Shown: one piece after another, positions 10,117-19,599 of the stretch
How the letters are laid out: every line of letters begins with the position of its first letter
How positions within the stretch are numbered: the first letter of the stretch is position 1
DNA from: Sphingomonas sp.
GTDB lineage: Bacteria; Pseudomonadota; Alphaproteobacteria; Sphingomonadales; Sphingomonadaceae
DNA: 64,000 nt
Assembly (NCBI RefSeq): GCF_019746665.1
Contig: NZ_JAIERS010000003.1
Span: forward strand, 62,001-126,000
Reading direction: 5' to 3'
Translations under genes and position numbers: made by a program
The notes under the pieces: generated by a model
Told to the model about the DNA's origin: nothing
What the model saw: only the letters and a program-made list of their open reading frames with translations
Database searches by the model: none

Positions 10117-10135
10117 CGCCGCTCCCCCGCCCTGG

Positions 10136-10438
10136 TCATTCGCCGCTACGGCCGAGGATGTTGCCGGAATGGCCATCGACCTCGACCCAGATCACATTTC
10201 CATTGCGCAGGAATTTGAGCGTGTAAATCCCGCTGCCCGCGTCGAAATCAAAGCCCAGATATTGCGCGCCCGACATGGTGGGCACCACCCGCCGCTCGAT
10301 GTCGCGCAACGGAAGCAGCCGGCCGGCGCGCATCTGGCTGAACACCTCCTGCCGCTCGCCGCGCTGAAGATCGGCGCGCGCGGGGGCATTCATGCCGGCA
10401 AGCGCGGTCGCGATGGCCAGGATCAAGCGATACCTCAT
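10136..10438 (-). CDS. Small exported PepSY-domain protein
   Basis: 100 residues with a signal peptide (MRYRLILAIATALAGMNAPARA). The mature part matches a single PepSY domain: the segment LLPLRDIERRVVPTMSGAQY followed by YTLKFLRNGNVIWVEVDGHSG and a Gly-Arg tail. PepSY domains are small periplasmic modules often linked to protease inhibition or to metal or envelope sensing. It is the first gene of the PepSY-regulator-kinase operon, so it may be a target or a sensory accessory of the pair. It is divergent from the ABC-F gene (84 bp between starts). Confidence 0.85.
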   Translation of the reverse strand: MRYRLILAIATALAGMNAPARADLQRGERQEVFSQMRAGRLLPLRDIERRVVPTMSGAQYLGFDFDAGSGIYTLKFLRNGNVIWVEVDGHSGNILGRSGE

Positions 10439-10522
10439 TCACGCTGCTGTAGCGGGGGCGCATTGAATAGCCAATGAATGGTGCCCTTGCCGCCGCGTCG
10501 GCGGCCCCCTAACCGGGCGGGC

Positions 10523-12304
10523 ATGGCGGCTCCTGTTCTTTCCTATGAAAATCTCGGCCTCGTCCAGGACGCGGGGTGGCTGTTCCGCGGTCTCGATCTG
10601 CATATCGGCGCGCGCGATCGGCTCGCGCTGATCGGGCGCAACGGCGCGGGCAAGACGACGCTCCTCAAGCTCATCGCCGGGCGGATCGAGGCCGATGAAG
10701 GGCGGCGGACCATCCAGCCGGGGGTGCGCGTGGTACTGCTCGAGCAGGACCCCAGCGTCGCCGGGTGCGCCACGCTGCTCGATTTCGTGCTCGGCGGCGC
10801 CGATGCGCCCGCCCGGCACGAGGCGGAGGCGATCGCCGATCAGCTCGGCATCGATCTTGCCCGTGATGCCGCCACCGCCTCGGGCGGCGAGCGGCGGCGC
10901 GCGGCGATCGTGCGCGCGCTGGCGCAGGAGCCCGATGTGCTGCTGCTCGACGAGCCGACCAACCATCTCGATATCGGCGCGATCGATTGGCTCGAAGGCT
11001 GGCTGGGGCGCTTCACCGGGGCGTTCATCACCATCAGCCACGACCGCGCGTTCCTCACCAACCTCACCCGGCAGACCTTGTGGCTCGATCGCGGGGCGTT
11101 GCGGCGCAGCGAGATCGGTTTCGGCGGGTTCGAGGCGTGGACCGAGCAGGTGTACGCCGAGGAAATCCGCGCCGCCGAGCGGCTCGACGCGAAGCTGAAG
11201 ATCGAGGAGCATTGGCTGCTGCGCGGCGTTACCGGGCGGCGGCGGCGCAACCAGGGCCGGCTGGCGAAGCTGAAGGAAATGCGCGCTGCGCGCGCGGCGA
11301 TGCTGGGGCCGCAAGGCGCCGCCGCGCTCACCACCGCCGCCGATGACGTGAAGACCAAGACCGTGATCGACGCCGAGCATGTCACCAAGCGGTTCGGCGA
11401 GCGCACCATCATCCGCGACTTTTCGCTGCGGGTGCAGCGCGGCGACCGGATCGGCATTGTCGGTAGGAACGGCGCGGGCAAGACGACGCTGCTCCGCCTG
11501 CTCACCGGCGAACTCGCCCCCGATGAAGGACGAGTGGGCCTCGCCAAGACGCTGAGCGGGGTGGTGATCGACCAGCAACGCACGCTGATGGCGCCCGAAA
11601 AGCGCGTGCGCGACGTGCTGGCGGACGGCGGCGACTGGATCGAGGTGCTGGGCACCAAGAAGCATGTCGCCGGCTATCTGAAGGAATTCCTGTTCGATCC
11701 GAACCTGGCCGACGCGAAGGTCGGCACGCTGTCGGGCGGCGAGCGCTCGCGGCTGTTGCTCGCGCGCGAATTCGCCCGGCGATCGAACCTGCTGGTGCTC
11801 GACGAACCGACCAACGATCTCGATCTGGAAACGCTCGATCTGCTCCAGGAAGTGATCGCGGATTATGAAGGCACGGTGCTGATCGTCAGCCACGACCGCG
11901 ATTTCCTCGACCGCACGGTGACGGTGACGCTGGGCTTGGATGGCTCGGGCCATGTCGATGTGATCGCCGGCGGCTATGCCGATTGGGAGGCGAAACGCCG
12001 CGCCGCCCCCGCCGCCAAGCGGGCGTCGCCCAAGGCAGCGCCCGCCGCGCCGCCGCCACCCCCGCCGGCGCGGGTGAAGCTGAGCTACAAGGATCAGCGC
12101 GATTATGATCTGCTGCCGGCGCGGATCGAGGCGCTCGACGCCGCCATCGCCCGCGACGAGGCGGCGCTCGCCGACCCCGCGCTCTACGCGCGCGATCCGA
12201 AGAAGTTCGCGGCGCTGACCGACGCCATCGCCGCCGCCCGCGCGGAGAAGGAAGCAGCGGAACTGCGCTGGCTGGAACTGGCGGAGTTGGTGGAAGGGGC
12301 GTGA
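10523..12304 (+). CDS. ABC-F family ATPase (Uup-like)
   Basis: 593 residues from the ATG at 10523; an in-frame start at 10478 would add 15 residues with no family counterpart. Two ATP-binding cassettes lie in one chain without membrane segments: each has GRNGAGKTT (Walker A), SGGERRR or SGGERSR (signature) and LLLDEPTNHLD or LVLDEPTNDLD (Walker B). After the second cassette come an Ala/Pro-rich linker and a predicted coiled-coil tail rich in Ala, Glu and Arg, which fits Uup more than EttA. ABC-F proteins act on the ribosome or, for Uup, are tied to DNA and ribosome maintenance. The subfamily is tentative. Confidence 0.9.
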   Translation: MAAPVLSYENLGLVQDAGWLFRGLDLHIGARDRLALIGRNGAGKTTLLKLIAGRIEADEGRRTIQPGVRVVLLEQDPSVAGCATLLDFVLGGADAPARHEAEAIADQLGIDLARDAATASGGERRRAAIVRALAQEPDVLLLDEPTNHLDIGAIDWLEGWLGRFTGAFITISHDRAFLTNLTRQTLWLDRGALRRSEIGFGGFEAWTEQVYAEEIRAAERLDAKLKIEEHWLLRGVTGRRRRNQGRLAKLKEMRAARAAMLGPQGAAALTTAADDVKTKTVIDAEHVTKRFGERTIIRDFSLRVQRGDRIGIVGRNGAGKTTLLRLLTGELAPDEGRVGLAKTLSGVVIDQQRTLMAPEKRVRDVLADGGDWIEVLGTKKHVAGYLKEFLFDPNLADAKVGTLSGGERSRLLLAREFARRSNLLVLDEPTNDLDLETLDLLQEVIADYEGTVLIVSHDRDFLDRTVTVTLGLDGSGHVDVIAGGYADWEAKRRAAPAAKRASPKAAPAAPPPPPPARVKLSYKDQRDYDLLPARIEALDAAIARDEAALADPALYARDPKKFAALTDAIAAARAEKEAAELRWLELAELVEGA

Positions 12305-12350
12305 CGCGCCCGGGCGGCGCTGCTACCGATACCGTCGAAGGAGCCTTGGG

Positions 12351-12638
12351 ATGACCGGTTTCCGCAAGATCACCGTCGCCTTGAGCGAAGAGCTCGCCGC
12401 CGCGCTCGATGCCGCGGTCGAGCGCGGCGATTACCCGACGACGGGCGAGATCGTGCGCGAGGCGCTGAACCAATGGCAGCGCCAGCGCCGCTTGCGCGAC
12501 GACGAGATCGCCGAACTCCGCCGGTTGATCCAGGAGGGGCTGGATAGCGGGCCGGCAGTCGAGGGCAACTTCGACGTCGAGGACATCAAGCGGCGCGGTC
12601 GCGCCAAACTGGCAGAGCTTCGCGCCGCCGAACAATGA
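12351..12638 (+). CDS. parD: ParD-family antitoxin (ribbon-helix-helix)
   Basis: 95 residues. The N-terminal part FRKITVALSEELAAALDAAV followed by YPTTGEIVREALNQW has the beta-strand then two helices of a CopG/MetJ-type DNA-binding domain. The C-terminal part is charged and probably disordered until it wraps the toxin. Its stop overlaps the toxin ATG (ATGA). A GAAGGAG sequence precedes the start at good spacing. ParD proteins neutralise ParE and repress their own operon; the promoter should lie in the 46 bp after the ABC-F stop. Confidence 0.9.
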   Translation: MTGFRKITVALSEELAAALDAAVERGDYPTTGEIVREALNQWQRQRRLRDDEIAELRRLIQEGLDSGPAVEGNFDVEDIKRRGRAKLAELRAAEQ

Positions 12639-12931
12639 AGATCAGGCGCCTGCCCGAAGCGATCGCGGACGTCGACGCGATCTTTGCCTTCATTGCGCAA
12701 GACAATTTGCCAGCCGCCGACCGGATGGTGGAGCGTATCGCCAAGGCGCTCGATAGGGTTGCCGATTTTCCTGCAAGCGGCGCCCTTCGCCCCGACGCCG
12801 GCATCAACATTCGCGGTGTCAATGTCGGCGTCTACGTCGTTTACTACCGGATCATCGATGACGTGATCGAGGTGGTCCGCGTGTTGCACGGCGCGCGTGA
12901 TATCCGGCGGCTGGACGACAGCTTCAGCTGA
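12635..12931 (+). CDS. parE: ParE-family toxin (RelE/ParE superfamily)
   Basis: 98 residues. The fold markers are RRLPEAIADVDAIFAFIAQD at the start, a central helix with AADRMVERIAKALDRVADFP, and the C-terminal strands YVVYYRIIDDVIEVVRVLHG followed by RDI. These match ParE, whose characterised members poison DNA gyrase. Translation is coupled to parD by a 4-bp overlap, the usual arrangement. It is convergent with the HisKA_2 kinase gene, only 4 bp away. There is no sign of truncation, so the pair looks intact. Confidence 0.9.
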   Translation: MKIRRLPEAIADVDAIFAFIAQDNLPAADRMVERIAKALDRVADFPASGALRPDAGINIRGVNVGVYVVYYRIIDDVIEVVRVLHGARDIRRLDDSFS

Positions 12932-12935
12932 TCCC

Positions 12936-13961
12936 TCACGCCTCCATCGCGATCACCGTCCGGGTGCCCTGGGCGCCGGTTTCCACCTGCACCGTGCCGC
13001 GTGCCTGGCGGGCGAAGGCTTCGACCAGCCGCGTGCCGAGCCCGCCCTCGCGCCGCTCCTCGGGGTCGCGCGGGGCGAAGCCGGTGCCGTTATCCGCGAC
13101 GCTCAGGAGCCAGCCGCCAGAGACGGTGGAGAAGCCGACCATGATCTCGCCGTGGTCGCGCCCCTCGAAGGCGTGCTTCGCCGCGTTGGTGACGAGTTCG
13201 TTGACGATCAACCCGATCGATACCGCCCGGTCGCGCGGCAGCTGCGCCGCGTCCGCCGAACAGCTGATGCGGATGCGGTCCCCCAGCACCAGCGCGCGGC
13301 CCAGCGCCTGGCAGAGTTCGTTCAGATAATCGGCGATCTGCACCGCCTCCACCCCCGGCGTGCCGCGATAGAGGTGGCGGTGAGCGCGGGCGATGCTTTC
13401 CACCCGCGCGAGCGCCGCCGAAAGCGCCGCCGCCGTGGCCGGATCGGCGCCGCGCTTCTGCAGTTCCAGCAGGCTCGCGACCACGGCGAAGTTGTTCTTC
13501 ACCCGGTGCTCGAACTCGGCGAGGAACAGGTCGCGCTCGGCGATCTGGCGGTCGCGCTCCCGCGCGGCGGCGCGCACCGCGCGGCGGAAAACGTCGGCGA
13601 GCGCCAAGGTCACCAGGCCCGAAAGCACGACCACGATCATCGTCGCGCCCCAATGCGGATCGGGCAGCAGCAGCGTGGAATAACGCGGCACCAGCACCAG
13701 CCAGGTGAAGCAGGTCGCGACGACCAGAGTCACCAGCCCCGCCAGCCCGCCCCCGGCCAGCGTCGCGACCATCACCGCCGGCGGGATCAGCGCGAACGGC
13801 ACCACCCCCGGCAAGGCAAGATCGAGCGCGATCCGCACCAGCCCGGCGATCCCCGCGCAGATCAAGCCGACCCCGATCGCGCCGAGCCAGCGCGGCAGCC
13901 ACGGCGCGAACGTCGCGGCAAGATCGGTTTCGATGATGCGGCCCATGCTCCCTTGTAGCAT
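12936..13961 (-). CDS. Membrane sensor histidine kinase, DUF4118 plus HisKA_2
   Basis: About 341 residues; starts at 13964 (GTG), 13961 and 13946 are all in frame and I cannot separate them (AAGGGAG lies too close to 13946). The N-terminal third has about four spans like the DUF4118 (KdpD-type) membrane module. The phosphoacceptor region is EFEHRVKNNFAVVASLLELQ, the HisKA_2 form; the ATPase domain has NELVTNAAKHAFEG, DNGTGFAP and GGLGTRLVEAFARQ. Kinases of this class often feed the PhyR/EcfG general stress response in alphaproteobacteria. No partner regulator is adjacent, so it is an orphan here. Confidence 0.88.
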   Translation of the reverse strand: MLQGSMGRIIETDLAATFAPWLPRWLGAIGVGLICAGIAGLVRIALDLALPGVVPFALIPPAVMVATLAGGGLAGLVTLVVATCFTWLVLVPRYSTLLLPDPHWGATMIVVVLSGLVTLALADVFRRAVRAAARERDRQIAERDLFLAEFEHRVKNNFAVVASLLELQKRGADPATAAALSAALARVESIARAHRHLYRGTPGVEAVQIADYLNELCQALGRALVLGDRIRISCSADAAQLPRDRAVSIGLIVNELVTNAAKHAFEGRDHGEIMVGFSTVSGGWLLSVADNGTGFAPRDPEERREGGLGTRLVEAFARQARGTVQVETGAQGTRTVIAMEA

Positions 13962-14043
13962 CACCGCGTTACGGTCGCGACTTTGTCAAATCGCGTTGGG
14001 GTGTTTTGAGCCTCGTTGGCCTGGTTTCGCGGCCAGTCGCCGC

Positions 14044-16266
14044 TCAGCCGCGCCGTAGCGTCGCGAGCAGCGCGGCGGCCCCGGCGCGATCGGCGAAGCC
14101 GGGCTTGGCGAGCAGCGCCGCGATCCGCTTGCTCGCCTCGGCCCGCGCGCCGCTCGCCGCCTCCGCCTGGGCGAGGTGCCAGGCGATGCCGGTCTCGCCC
14201 GGCGCGAGCGCGGCCGCCTTGCGCAGCAGCTCGGTCGCCTGCGGCAGCGCCTCGCCCTGGAACAGCACCCAGCCATAGGCATCGGCCACCGCCGGGTTCA
14301 TCGGCTGCAGGCGGTAGGCGGCGGCGGCATAGAGCTCGGCGACATCGTCCTGATCGTCGCCGGCATAAGCGAGCGCGAGTTCAGCGAGCAGCGCCGCGTC
14401 GCGGTTGCCAAGCTCGTCGCGCAACCCCTCCAGGCTGTCGATCGCGGCATCCCAATCCTCGGCGGCGAGCTGCCAGTGCGCGACCAGCCGGCGCGCGGCG
14501 ATGTTGCCCGGATGCTGCGCCAGGAACAGCGCGGCGACGGTCGCGGCCTTGTCCGCCGCGCGCATCGCGACCAGCGCTTCGACCGAGCGCAGCATCGTCG
14601 GCTCGTCGAAGCGCAGGCTGGCGGCACGGGCATAAGCGGTGGCGGCATCGGCGGGCTTGCCGAGGCTCATCAGCACGTCGCCGACCAGCAGATGCGCCTG
14701 CGGCACCCCGGGGTAGCGCGTGGCGAGATCGCGCGCCTTGGTGAGCGCGGCGGCCTTGTCACCCTTGAACAATTCGCCGCGCAGCGCCTCCACCTGCACC
14801 ACCGGATCGCCCGGCGCGCGCTCGGCGGCCTGGCGCAGCGTCGCGAGCGGGTCGTCGGTGCCGAATTGCAGCGCCGGGGCGCTCACCGGCAGCGCGGCGC
14901 GATCGAGATAGGTCGCCGCCCAGTCGCGCTCGCCCTGCGCCTCGAACGCGCGCGCGACGAGCATCAGGCTGTAGCTGTCGGCATCGGCGCGCAGCGCGAG
15001 CGGGCGCAACGTGGCGAGCGCGCCCTGCGTGTCGCCGCTGTCGAGCAGCGCCGCGCCGAGCAGCCGGCGCGCGGGCAGGTTCATCGGCGCCATGCCGACG
15101 ACCGCGCGCCATTTCTCGATCGCCTGCTGGGTCGCGCCATCGGCGAAATCGAGAATGCCGGCGAGCAGCAGCGGCCCCGGCTGGCCATCGAGCCCGCCGC
15201 CGCTCTTTTGCAGCAGCGCGCGCGCCAGTTCGTTATTGCCCGCGCGCGCGGCGAGCACCGCTTGCAGGTAGAGCGCGCGCGGACTGCCCGGGCGCGCCTC
15301 CAGCGCGCGGCGCGTGGCGGCGAGCATCGCCTGGTAGCGTCCGGCATCGCCCAGCGTCGCCGCATAGTCGATCAGGATGTCGTGCCGCCACGGATCGACC
15401 TTCAGCGCCGCTTCGTACCAGGGGAGCGCGGCGATCAGGCCATATTGGCCGCGCACCAGCTCCGCCTTGATCGCGAGCGCATCGGGATCACGCGGGGCGA
15501 GCGCCAGCGCGCGGGCCGTGGCGGTGATGGCGCCACCGACATCGCCGGTCTGGAGCCGCACCCGGCCGAGATCGGTCCAGCCGCGCGCATCCTTGCCATC
15601 GGCGGCCTCCAGCACCTCGGCGAGCAGCGCCTGCGCCTGGGGGAGCGCGCCCTTGGCGGCGAGCGCGCGCGCGGCGACGCGCAGCGCATAGGCGCCATAG
15701 GTGTCGGGCGCCTTCGCCGCCTCCTTCAGCGCGCGATCGGGGCTGCCCTGGAGCAGCAGCGCCTCGGCGCGGAGCTGATGGAGCTTGGCGGGATCGAACC
15801 CCGCCCCCTTGGCGCGATCGAGCGCGGCTTCGGCCGCCGCGCCCTCGCCCAGCGCGAGATAGGCGCGGGCGAGCACGGCTTGCGCCAGCCCCCAGCTCGG
15901 ATCGGAGCGCGTCGCTTTCAGCGCCCAGCTGCGCGCGGCGGTCGCCTCGCCGCGACCGAACAGCATGAGCGCCTTGGCGAGCTGGCGGCGGGCGAGCGCG
16001 GGATCGGCCTCGGCGGTCCGCGGCAGAAGCAACAGCGCGGCCAGGGCGAGCGCGACCACGCCCGCGAACGCCAGCAGCGCGAAAGCACGCCTTCTCGAAA
16101 AAACATGGCCCCAGATGCCGCCGTCACCCGGGGCTTGACCCGGGGTCCCGCTTCTTCGCGACCGTCGCAAGGGAGCGGGACCCCGGCTCGGGGGCCGGGG
16201 TGACGACAGGTCTGGCGACGGGGCGTCATGCCCACCATGTGGCGTGGCGCTAGGCATGGATGTCAT
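14044..16266 (-). CDS. prsT: PEP-CTERM/XrtA-associated TPR-repeat protein PrsT
   Basis: 740 residues. After a variable N terminus comes one span (about residues 57-78, within RAFALLAFAGVVALALAALLLL), then tandem tetratricopeptide repeats to the end, consistent with a periplasmic protein anchored in the inner membrane. The size, the repeats and the position behind PrsK and PrsR match PrsT of exosortase-A loci, proposed to assist export or assembly of exopolysaccharide and PEP-CTERM proteins. The start at 16266 overlaps the prsR end by 17 bp. Residues about 21-48, rich in Pro, Arg and Ser, are encoded by a palindromic repeat (16123-16204). They were probably gained by repeat insertion. A later start inside the repeat is possible. 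Confidence 0.85.
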   Translation of the reverse strand: MTSMPSATPHGGHDAPSPDLSSPRPPSRGPAPLRRSRRSGTPGQAPGDGGIWGHVFSRRRAFALLAFAGVVALALAALLLLPRTAEADPALARRQLAKALMLFGRGEATAARSWALKATRSDPSWGLAQAVLARAYLALGEGAAAEAALDRAKGAGFDPAKLHQLRAEALLLQGSPDRALKEAAKAPDTYGAYALRVAARALAAKGALPQAQALLAEVLEAADGKDARGWTDLGRVRLQTGDVGGAITATARALALAPRDPDALAIKAELVRGQYGLIAALPWYEAALKVDPWRHDILIDYAATLGDAGRYQAMLAATRRALEARPGSPRALYLQAVLAARAGNNELARALLQKSGGGLDGQPGPLLLAGILDFADGATQQAIEKWRAVVGMAPMNLPARRLLGAALLDSGDTQGALATLRPLALRADADSYSLMLVARAFEAQGERDWAATYLDRAALPVSAPALQFGTDDPLATLRQAAERAPGDPVVQVEALRGELFKGDKAAALTKARDLATRYPGVPQAHLLVGDVLMSLGKPADAATAYARAASLRFDEPTMLRSVEALVAMRAADKAATVAALFLAQHPGNIAARRLVAHWQLAAEDWDAAIDSLEGLRDELGNRDAALLAELALAYAGDDQDDVAELYAAAAYRLQPMNPAVADAYGWVLFQGEALPQATELLRKAAALAPGETGIAWHLAQAEAASGARAEASKRIAALLAKPGFADRAGAAALLATLRRG
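16123..16204. repeat. Palindromic repeat inside the 5' end of prsT
   Basis: An 82-bp imperfect inverted repeat. The left arm begins GTCACCCGGGG and ends GGGGTCCCGCT; the right arm begins AGCGGGACCCC and ends GCCGGGGTGAC, with about 20 bp between. It resembles dispersed intergenic palindromes common in sphingomonad genomes (recalled, not searched). Unusually, it is read through in frame as part of PrsT. Confidence 0.8.
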
Positions 16267-17584
16267 AGCTCTTCAGCAGGTCATAGAGCGTCGGGCGGCT
16301 GATCCCGAGCAGCTTGGCGGTGTTACTGATGTTGCCGCTCGCCCGCGCGAGCGCCTGGGTGATCGCGGCACGATCCGCCGCCTCGCGCACCGCCTTCAGG
16401 TTGAGCGGCTCGGCGGCGTCGGGCGCGGCGAGGTCGAGATCGGCGGCGGTCACCTTCTTGCCCTCGGCCATGATCACCGCGCGCTTCACCCGGTTCTCCA
16501 GCTCGCGGACATTGCCCGGCCAGCGCCACGCCGCGATCGCCGCCGCCGCATCGGGCGCGAGCCCGGTCACCGCCGAGCTCATGGTCTTGGCATATTTGGC
16601 GATGAAGTGCCGCGCGAGCAGCAACGCGTCGCCCGGCCGCTCGGCGAGCGCGGGGATGCGCACCACGATCTCGGCGAGGCGGTAATAAAGATCCTCGCGG
16701 AAGGTTTCGGCGGCGACCATCGCCTCCAGATTGCGGTGGGTCGCGCAGACGATGCGGGTATCGACCGGGATCGCCTTGCGCCCACCGATCCGCTCGATCA
16801 CGCGCTCCTGCAGGAAGCGCAGCAGCTTCACTTGCAAGGGCAGCGGAATGTCGCCCACTTCGTCCAGGAACAGGGTGCCGCCCTGCGCCGCCTCGATCTT
16901 GCCCTCGGTGGTCTTCACCGCGCCGGTGAAGGCGCCTTTTTCGTGCCCGAACAGCTCGGATTCGAGCAGCGTCTCGGGGATCGCGGCGCAGTTGATGGCG
17001 ACGAACGCGCCCTTGCGGCGGCTGCCGTCGTGCAGCGCGCGGGCGAGCAGTTCCTTGCCGGTGCCGCTCGCGCCGAGCAGCATCACCGAGACATCGGCGG
17101 CGGCGACGCGCTCGACGGTGCGCAGCACCTTCTGCATCGCCTCGCTCGCGGTGATGATCCCACCCACGCCGGCCGGCGCGCTGGTCGCGAGGCGGTGATT
17201 CTCGGCCTCCAGCGCATGGACGTGGAAGGCGCGCGCGACGATCAGCCCCAGCGCGTCGATGTCGATCGGCTTTTGATAAAAGTCCCACGCCCCTTCGGCG
17301 ATCGCGCGCAACGCGCTGTCGCGCGCGCCGTGGCCGGAGGCGACGATCACCTTGGTATCGGGCTTCAGCCGCAAGATGTCGGCAAGCGTCGCGAAACCCT
17401 CGCTCACCCCGTCGGGATCGGGCGGAAGGCCGAGATCGAGCGTCACCACCGCCGGCTCGTGCGCGCGCAAAGCCTCGATCGCGCCGGCGCGGTCGGCGGC
17501 GGTCAGCACCTCATAGCCCTCATAGGCCCAGCGCAATTGCCGCTGGAGCCCCAGATCATCCTCGACGATCAGCAGTTTCTTCAT
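16250..17584 (-). CDS. prsR: PEP-CTERM-box sigma-54-dependent response regulator PrsR
   Basis: 444 residues in three domains: a receiver (about 1-120) with phosphoacceptor Asp in VVTLDLGLPPDPDG, an AAA+ activator domain, and a Fis-type helix-turn-helix at the end (NISNTAKLLGISRPTLYDLL). The AAA+ part has GASGTGKELLARAL (Walker A), the sigma-54 contact loop GAFTGA, LFLDEVGDIP (Walker B) and an intact arginine-finger region, so it should activate sigma-54 promoters. PrsR controls PEP-CTERM and exopolysaccharide genes in exosortase-A bacteria. Its ATG overlaps the prsK stop by 4 bp. I see no clear sigma-54 promoter in the window. Confidence 0.93.
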   Translation of the reverse strand: MKKLLIVEDDLGLQRQLRWAYEGYEVLTAADRAGAIEALRAHEPAVVTLDLGLPPDPDGVSEGFATLADILRLKPDTKVIVASGHGARDSALRAIAEGAWDFYQKPIDIDALGLIVARAFHVHALEAENHRLATSAPAGVGGIITASEAMQKVLRTVERVAAADVSVMLLGASGTGKELLARALHDGSRRKGAFVAINCAAIPETLLESELFGHEKGAFTGAVKTTEGKIEAAQGGTLFLDEVGDIPLPLQVKLLRFLQERVIERIGGRKAIPVDTRIVCATHRNLEAMVAAETFREDLYYRLAEIVVRIPALAERPGDALLLARHFIAKYAKTMSSAVTGLAPDAAAAIAAWRWPGNVRELENRVKRAVIMAEGKKVTAADLDLAAPDAAEPLNLKAVREAADRAAITQALARASGNISNTAKLLGISRPTLYDLLKSYDIHA

Positions 17585-19599
17585 GCCGCCGCCTCCAGCG
17601 CCGGGGCGCGCGGCAGCAGCACGCGAAAGCAGGTGCCCGCCCCTTCGCGGCTTTCGACCTCGACCCGCCCGCCCATCGCCTCGGCGAGCTGGCGCGCCTC
17701 ATAGGCGCCGAGGCCGAAGCCGCCGGGTTTGCGCGAGACGAACGGCTTGAACAGCTGGTCGCGGATGAACGCCGCGCTCATCCCCGCGCCCTGGTCGACC
17801 ACCTCGATCGACACGGCGCCGGATGCCATGCCCACCCGCACCGCGATCGGCGCGCCCGCCGGGCTCGCCTCGACCGCGTTCTGCAGCAGATGGCCGAGCA
17901 ATTGCTCAAGCCCCGCCGGATCGGCGAGCGCGAGCGCGTCCACGCCCACCACCTCGATCGGGTGCTGCGCGCGGCGGCGCAGCGCCACCCGCTCGGCGAG
18001 CGCGCGCACCGCCACCGGCACCGGCGGCTCGGGCGGCGCGCGGTGATGCTGGGAGAGGCGCGCGAGCAGCTCGGTCATCCGGCTGGCGGAATCGTTCAGC
18101 GTCGCGATCATGTCGGCGCGAAAGGCGGGGTTGTCGGCATGGCGCTCGGCGTTGCGCGCGACCAGCGTCAACTGGCTCACCAGATTCTTGATGTCGTGCA
18201 GGATGAAGGCGAAGCGGCGGTTGAACTCGTCGAACCGCTGCGCCTCGGCGAGCGCCGCCTGCGCGCGCGCCTCGGCGAGATAGCTCGCGACCTGCCGCCC
18301 GGCGAGGCGCAGCAGATCGAAATCCTCCCAATCGGGTGCGCGATCGATCGCGGGCCGCGCGAGCAGGATCGCGCCGGTCAGCTTGCCGAAATGGAGCAGC
18401 GGCACCAGCAGCCACGCCTCGGGCAGCGCGCGCCACGCGGCGGGCAGGGCGGCGGCTTCGCGCGGATCGCTGGCCGGCTGATCGAAGGCGACGATATGGC
18501 CCGTCGCCTCCAAAAACGCAGGGAGCGCCTCGTCGGTCGGCGGCACTGGCGCGTCCCACCGCCAGCGCGCGCCCATGCCGAGCCCCGCGCCCTCGGGCAT
18601 CAGCAGCACCCCGGCGGGCGAATCGACCAGATTGGCGACCGCCTGGACGATGCGCTCCTCGAGCGGCGCGGCATCCTCGCCGGGGCGGCCGAGCGTGTCG
18701 GTGAAGCGCAGCCAGGCGGCGCGATAATCATAGCGGTGCGCGAACAGATGCTTGGCGAGCTTCACGCGCAGCCAGGCACGCAGCCAGGGGGTGGAGAGCA
18801 AGGCGAGCAGCGCGGCGCTGCTGCCGAACACGAACGCGGTCTGGATCGGGCGCGCCTGCGCGCCGCCGATCGCCGCGAGCCCGCGCGTCGCCAGCACCAT
18901 CGCGACGACGTAGAGCAGCACCGCGACCAGCGCGAGCGACTGATAGGTTACCGTGCGCGAGGGACGCAGCCGCCACGCGCCGTCGCGGTGGACGGCGAGC
19001 GCGAACAGCGGCGCGATCAGCGCGATCAGCCAGCCGCGCGCGGCGACCAGCTCGACCGGCCATGCCTCCCCGACATAGGCCGCGAGATAGACGGCGCCAT
19101 CCGCCGCCCACATCCCGGCGAGCGCGACCGGCACCAGCCGCACCCCGCCGCGCTGCGCCGGACCCATCGCCAGATGCAGGTGATGCACCAGCAGCAGCGC
19201 GCCGATCGAAACCATCATCGCCAGCGCCGCGCGCCCGGCGTCGACCGCCGGCAGCGCCGCCGCCGGCACGCCCGCGCCAAGCAGCGCCAGCGCCCCGCCC
19301 GTGATCGCGGTCAGCGCGACGACGCCGTAAACGATCAGGATCATCCCCGCCTCGGGCGCGCTGCGATCGCGCCGCGCCAGCGCGAACATGAACCCCAGCC
19401 AGGCGAGATCGCGCGCGGTTTCGGCGAGCTGGGTCGCGAGATCATGGGTGCCGATCCCGGCGGCCGCCAGTCCCCACAGGGCGGTGAGCAGTTGCGCGGC
19501 GATCAGCACGCGGCGCGGCAGGCCGCTGCCCCCGCGCCACTGGCCGAGCGCGAGCAGCGCGAAGAACAGCGCCGCCAGCGCGTGGCCCCACAGGATCAT
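17581..19599 (-). CDS. prsK: PEP-CTERM/XrtA-system sensor histidine kinase PrsK
   Basis: 672 residues. The first 280 or so are eight or more membrane spans, followed by a GAF-like domain (about 310-440) and a kinase core. The phosphoacceptor His is in FAFILHDIKNLVSQLTLVA. The ATP-binding domain has LLQNAVEASP, DQGAGMS and GGFGLGAYEARQLAEAMGG. The combination of a long membrane region, GAF and HDIKN is specific to PrsK. It is coupled by 4-bp overlaps to the sugar transferase gene upstream and to prsR downstream, so sensor, regulator and effector are made from one transcript. Confidence 0.93.
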   Translation of the reverse strand: MILWGHALAALFFALLALGQWRGGSGLPRRVLIAAQLLTALWGLAAAGIGTHDLATQLAETARDLAWLGFMFALARRDRSAPEAGMILIVYGVVALTAITGGALALLGAGVPAAALPAVDAGRAALAMMVSIGALLLVHHLHLAMGPAQRGGVRLVPVALAGMWAADGAVYLAAYVGEAWPVELVAARGWLIALIAPLFALAVHRDGAWRLRPSRTVTYQSLALVAVLLYVVAMVLATRGLAAIGGAQARPIQTAFVFGSSAALLALLSTPWLRAWLRVKLAKHLFAHRYDYRAAWLRFTDTLGRPGEDAAPLEERIVQAVANLVDSPAGVLLMPEGAGLGMGARWRWDAPVPPTDEALPAFLEATGHIVAFDQPASDPREAAALPAAWRALPEAWLLVPLLHFGKLTGAILLARPAIDRAPDWEDFDLLRLAGRQVASYLAEARAQAALAEAQRFDEFNRRFAFILHDIKNLVSQLTLVARNAERHADNPAFRADMIATLNDSASRMTELLARLSQHHRAPPEPPVPVAVRALAERVALRRRAQHPIEVVGVDALALADPAGLEQLLGHLLQNAVEASPAGAPIAVRVGMASGAVSIEVVDQGAGMSAAFIRDQLFKPFVSRKPGGFGLGAYEARQLAEAMGGRVEVESREGAGTCFRVLLPRAPALEAAA

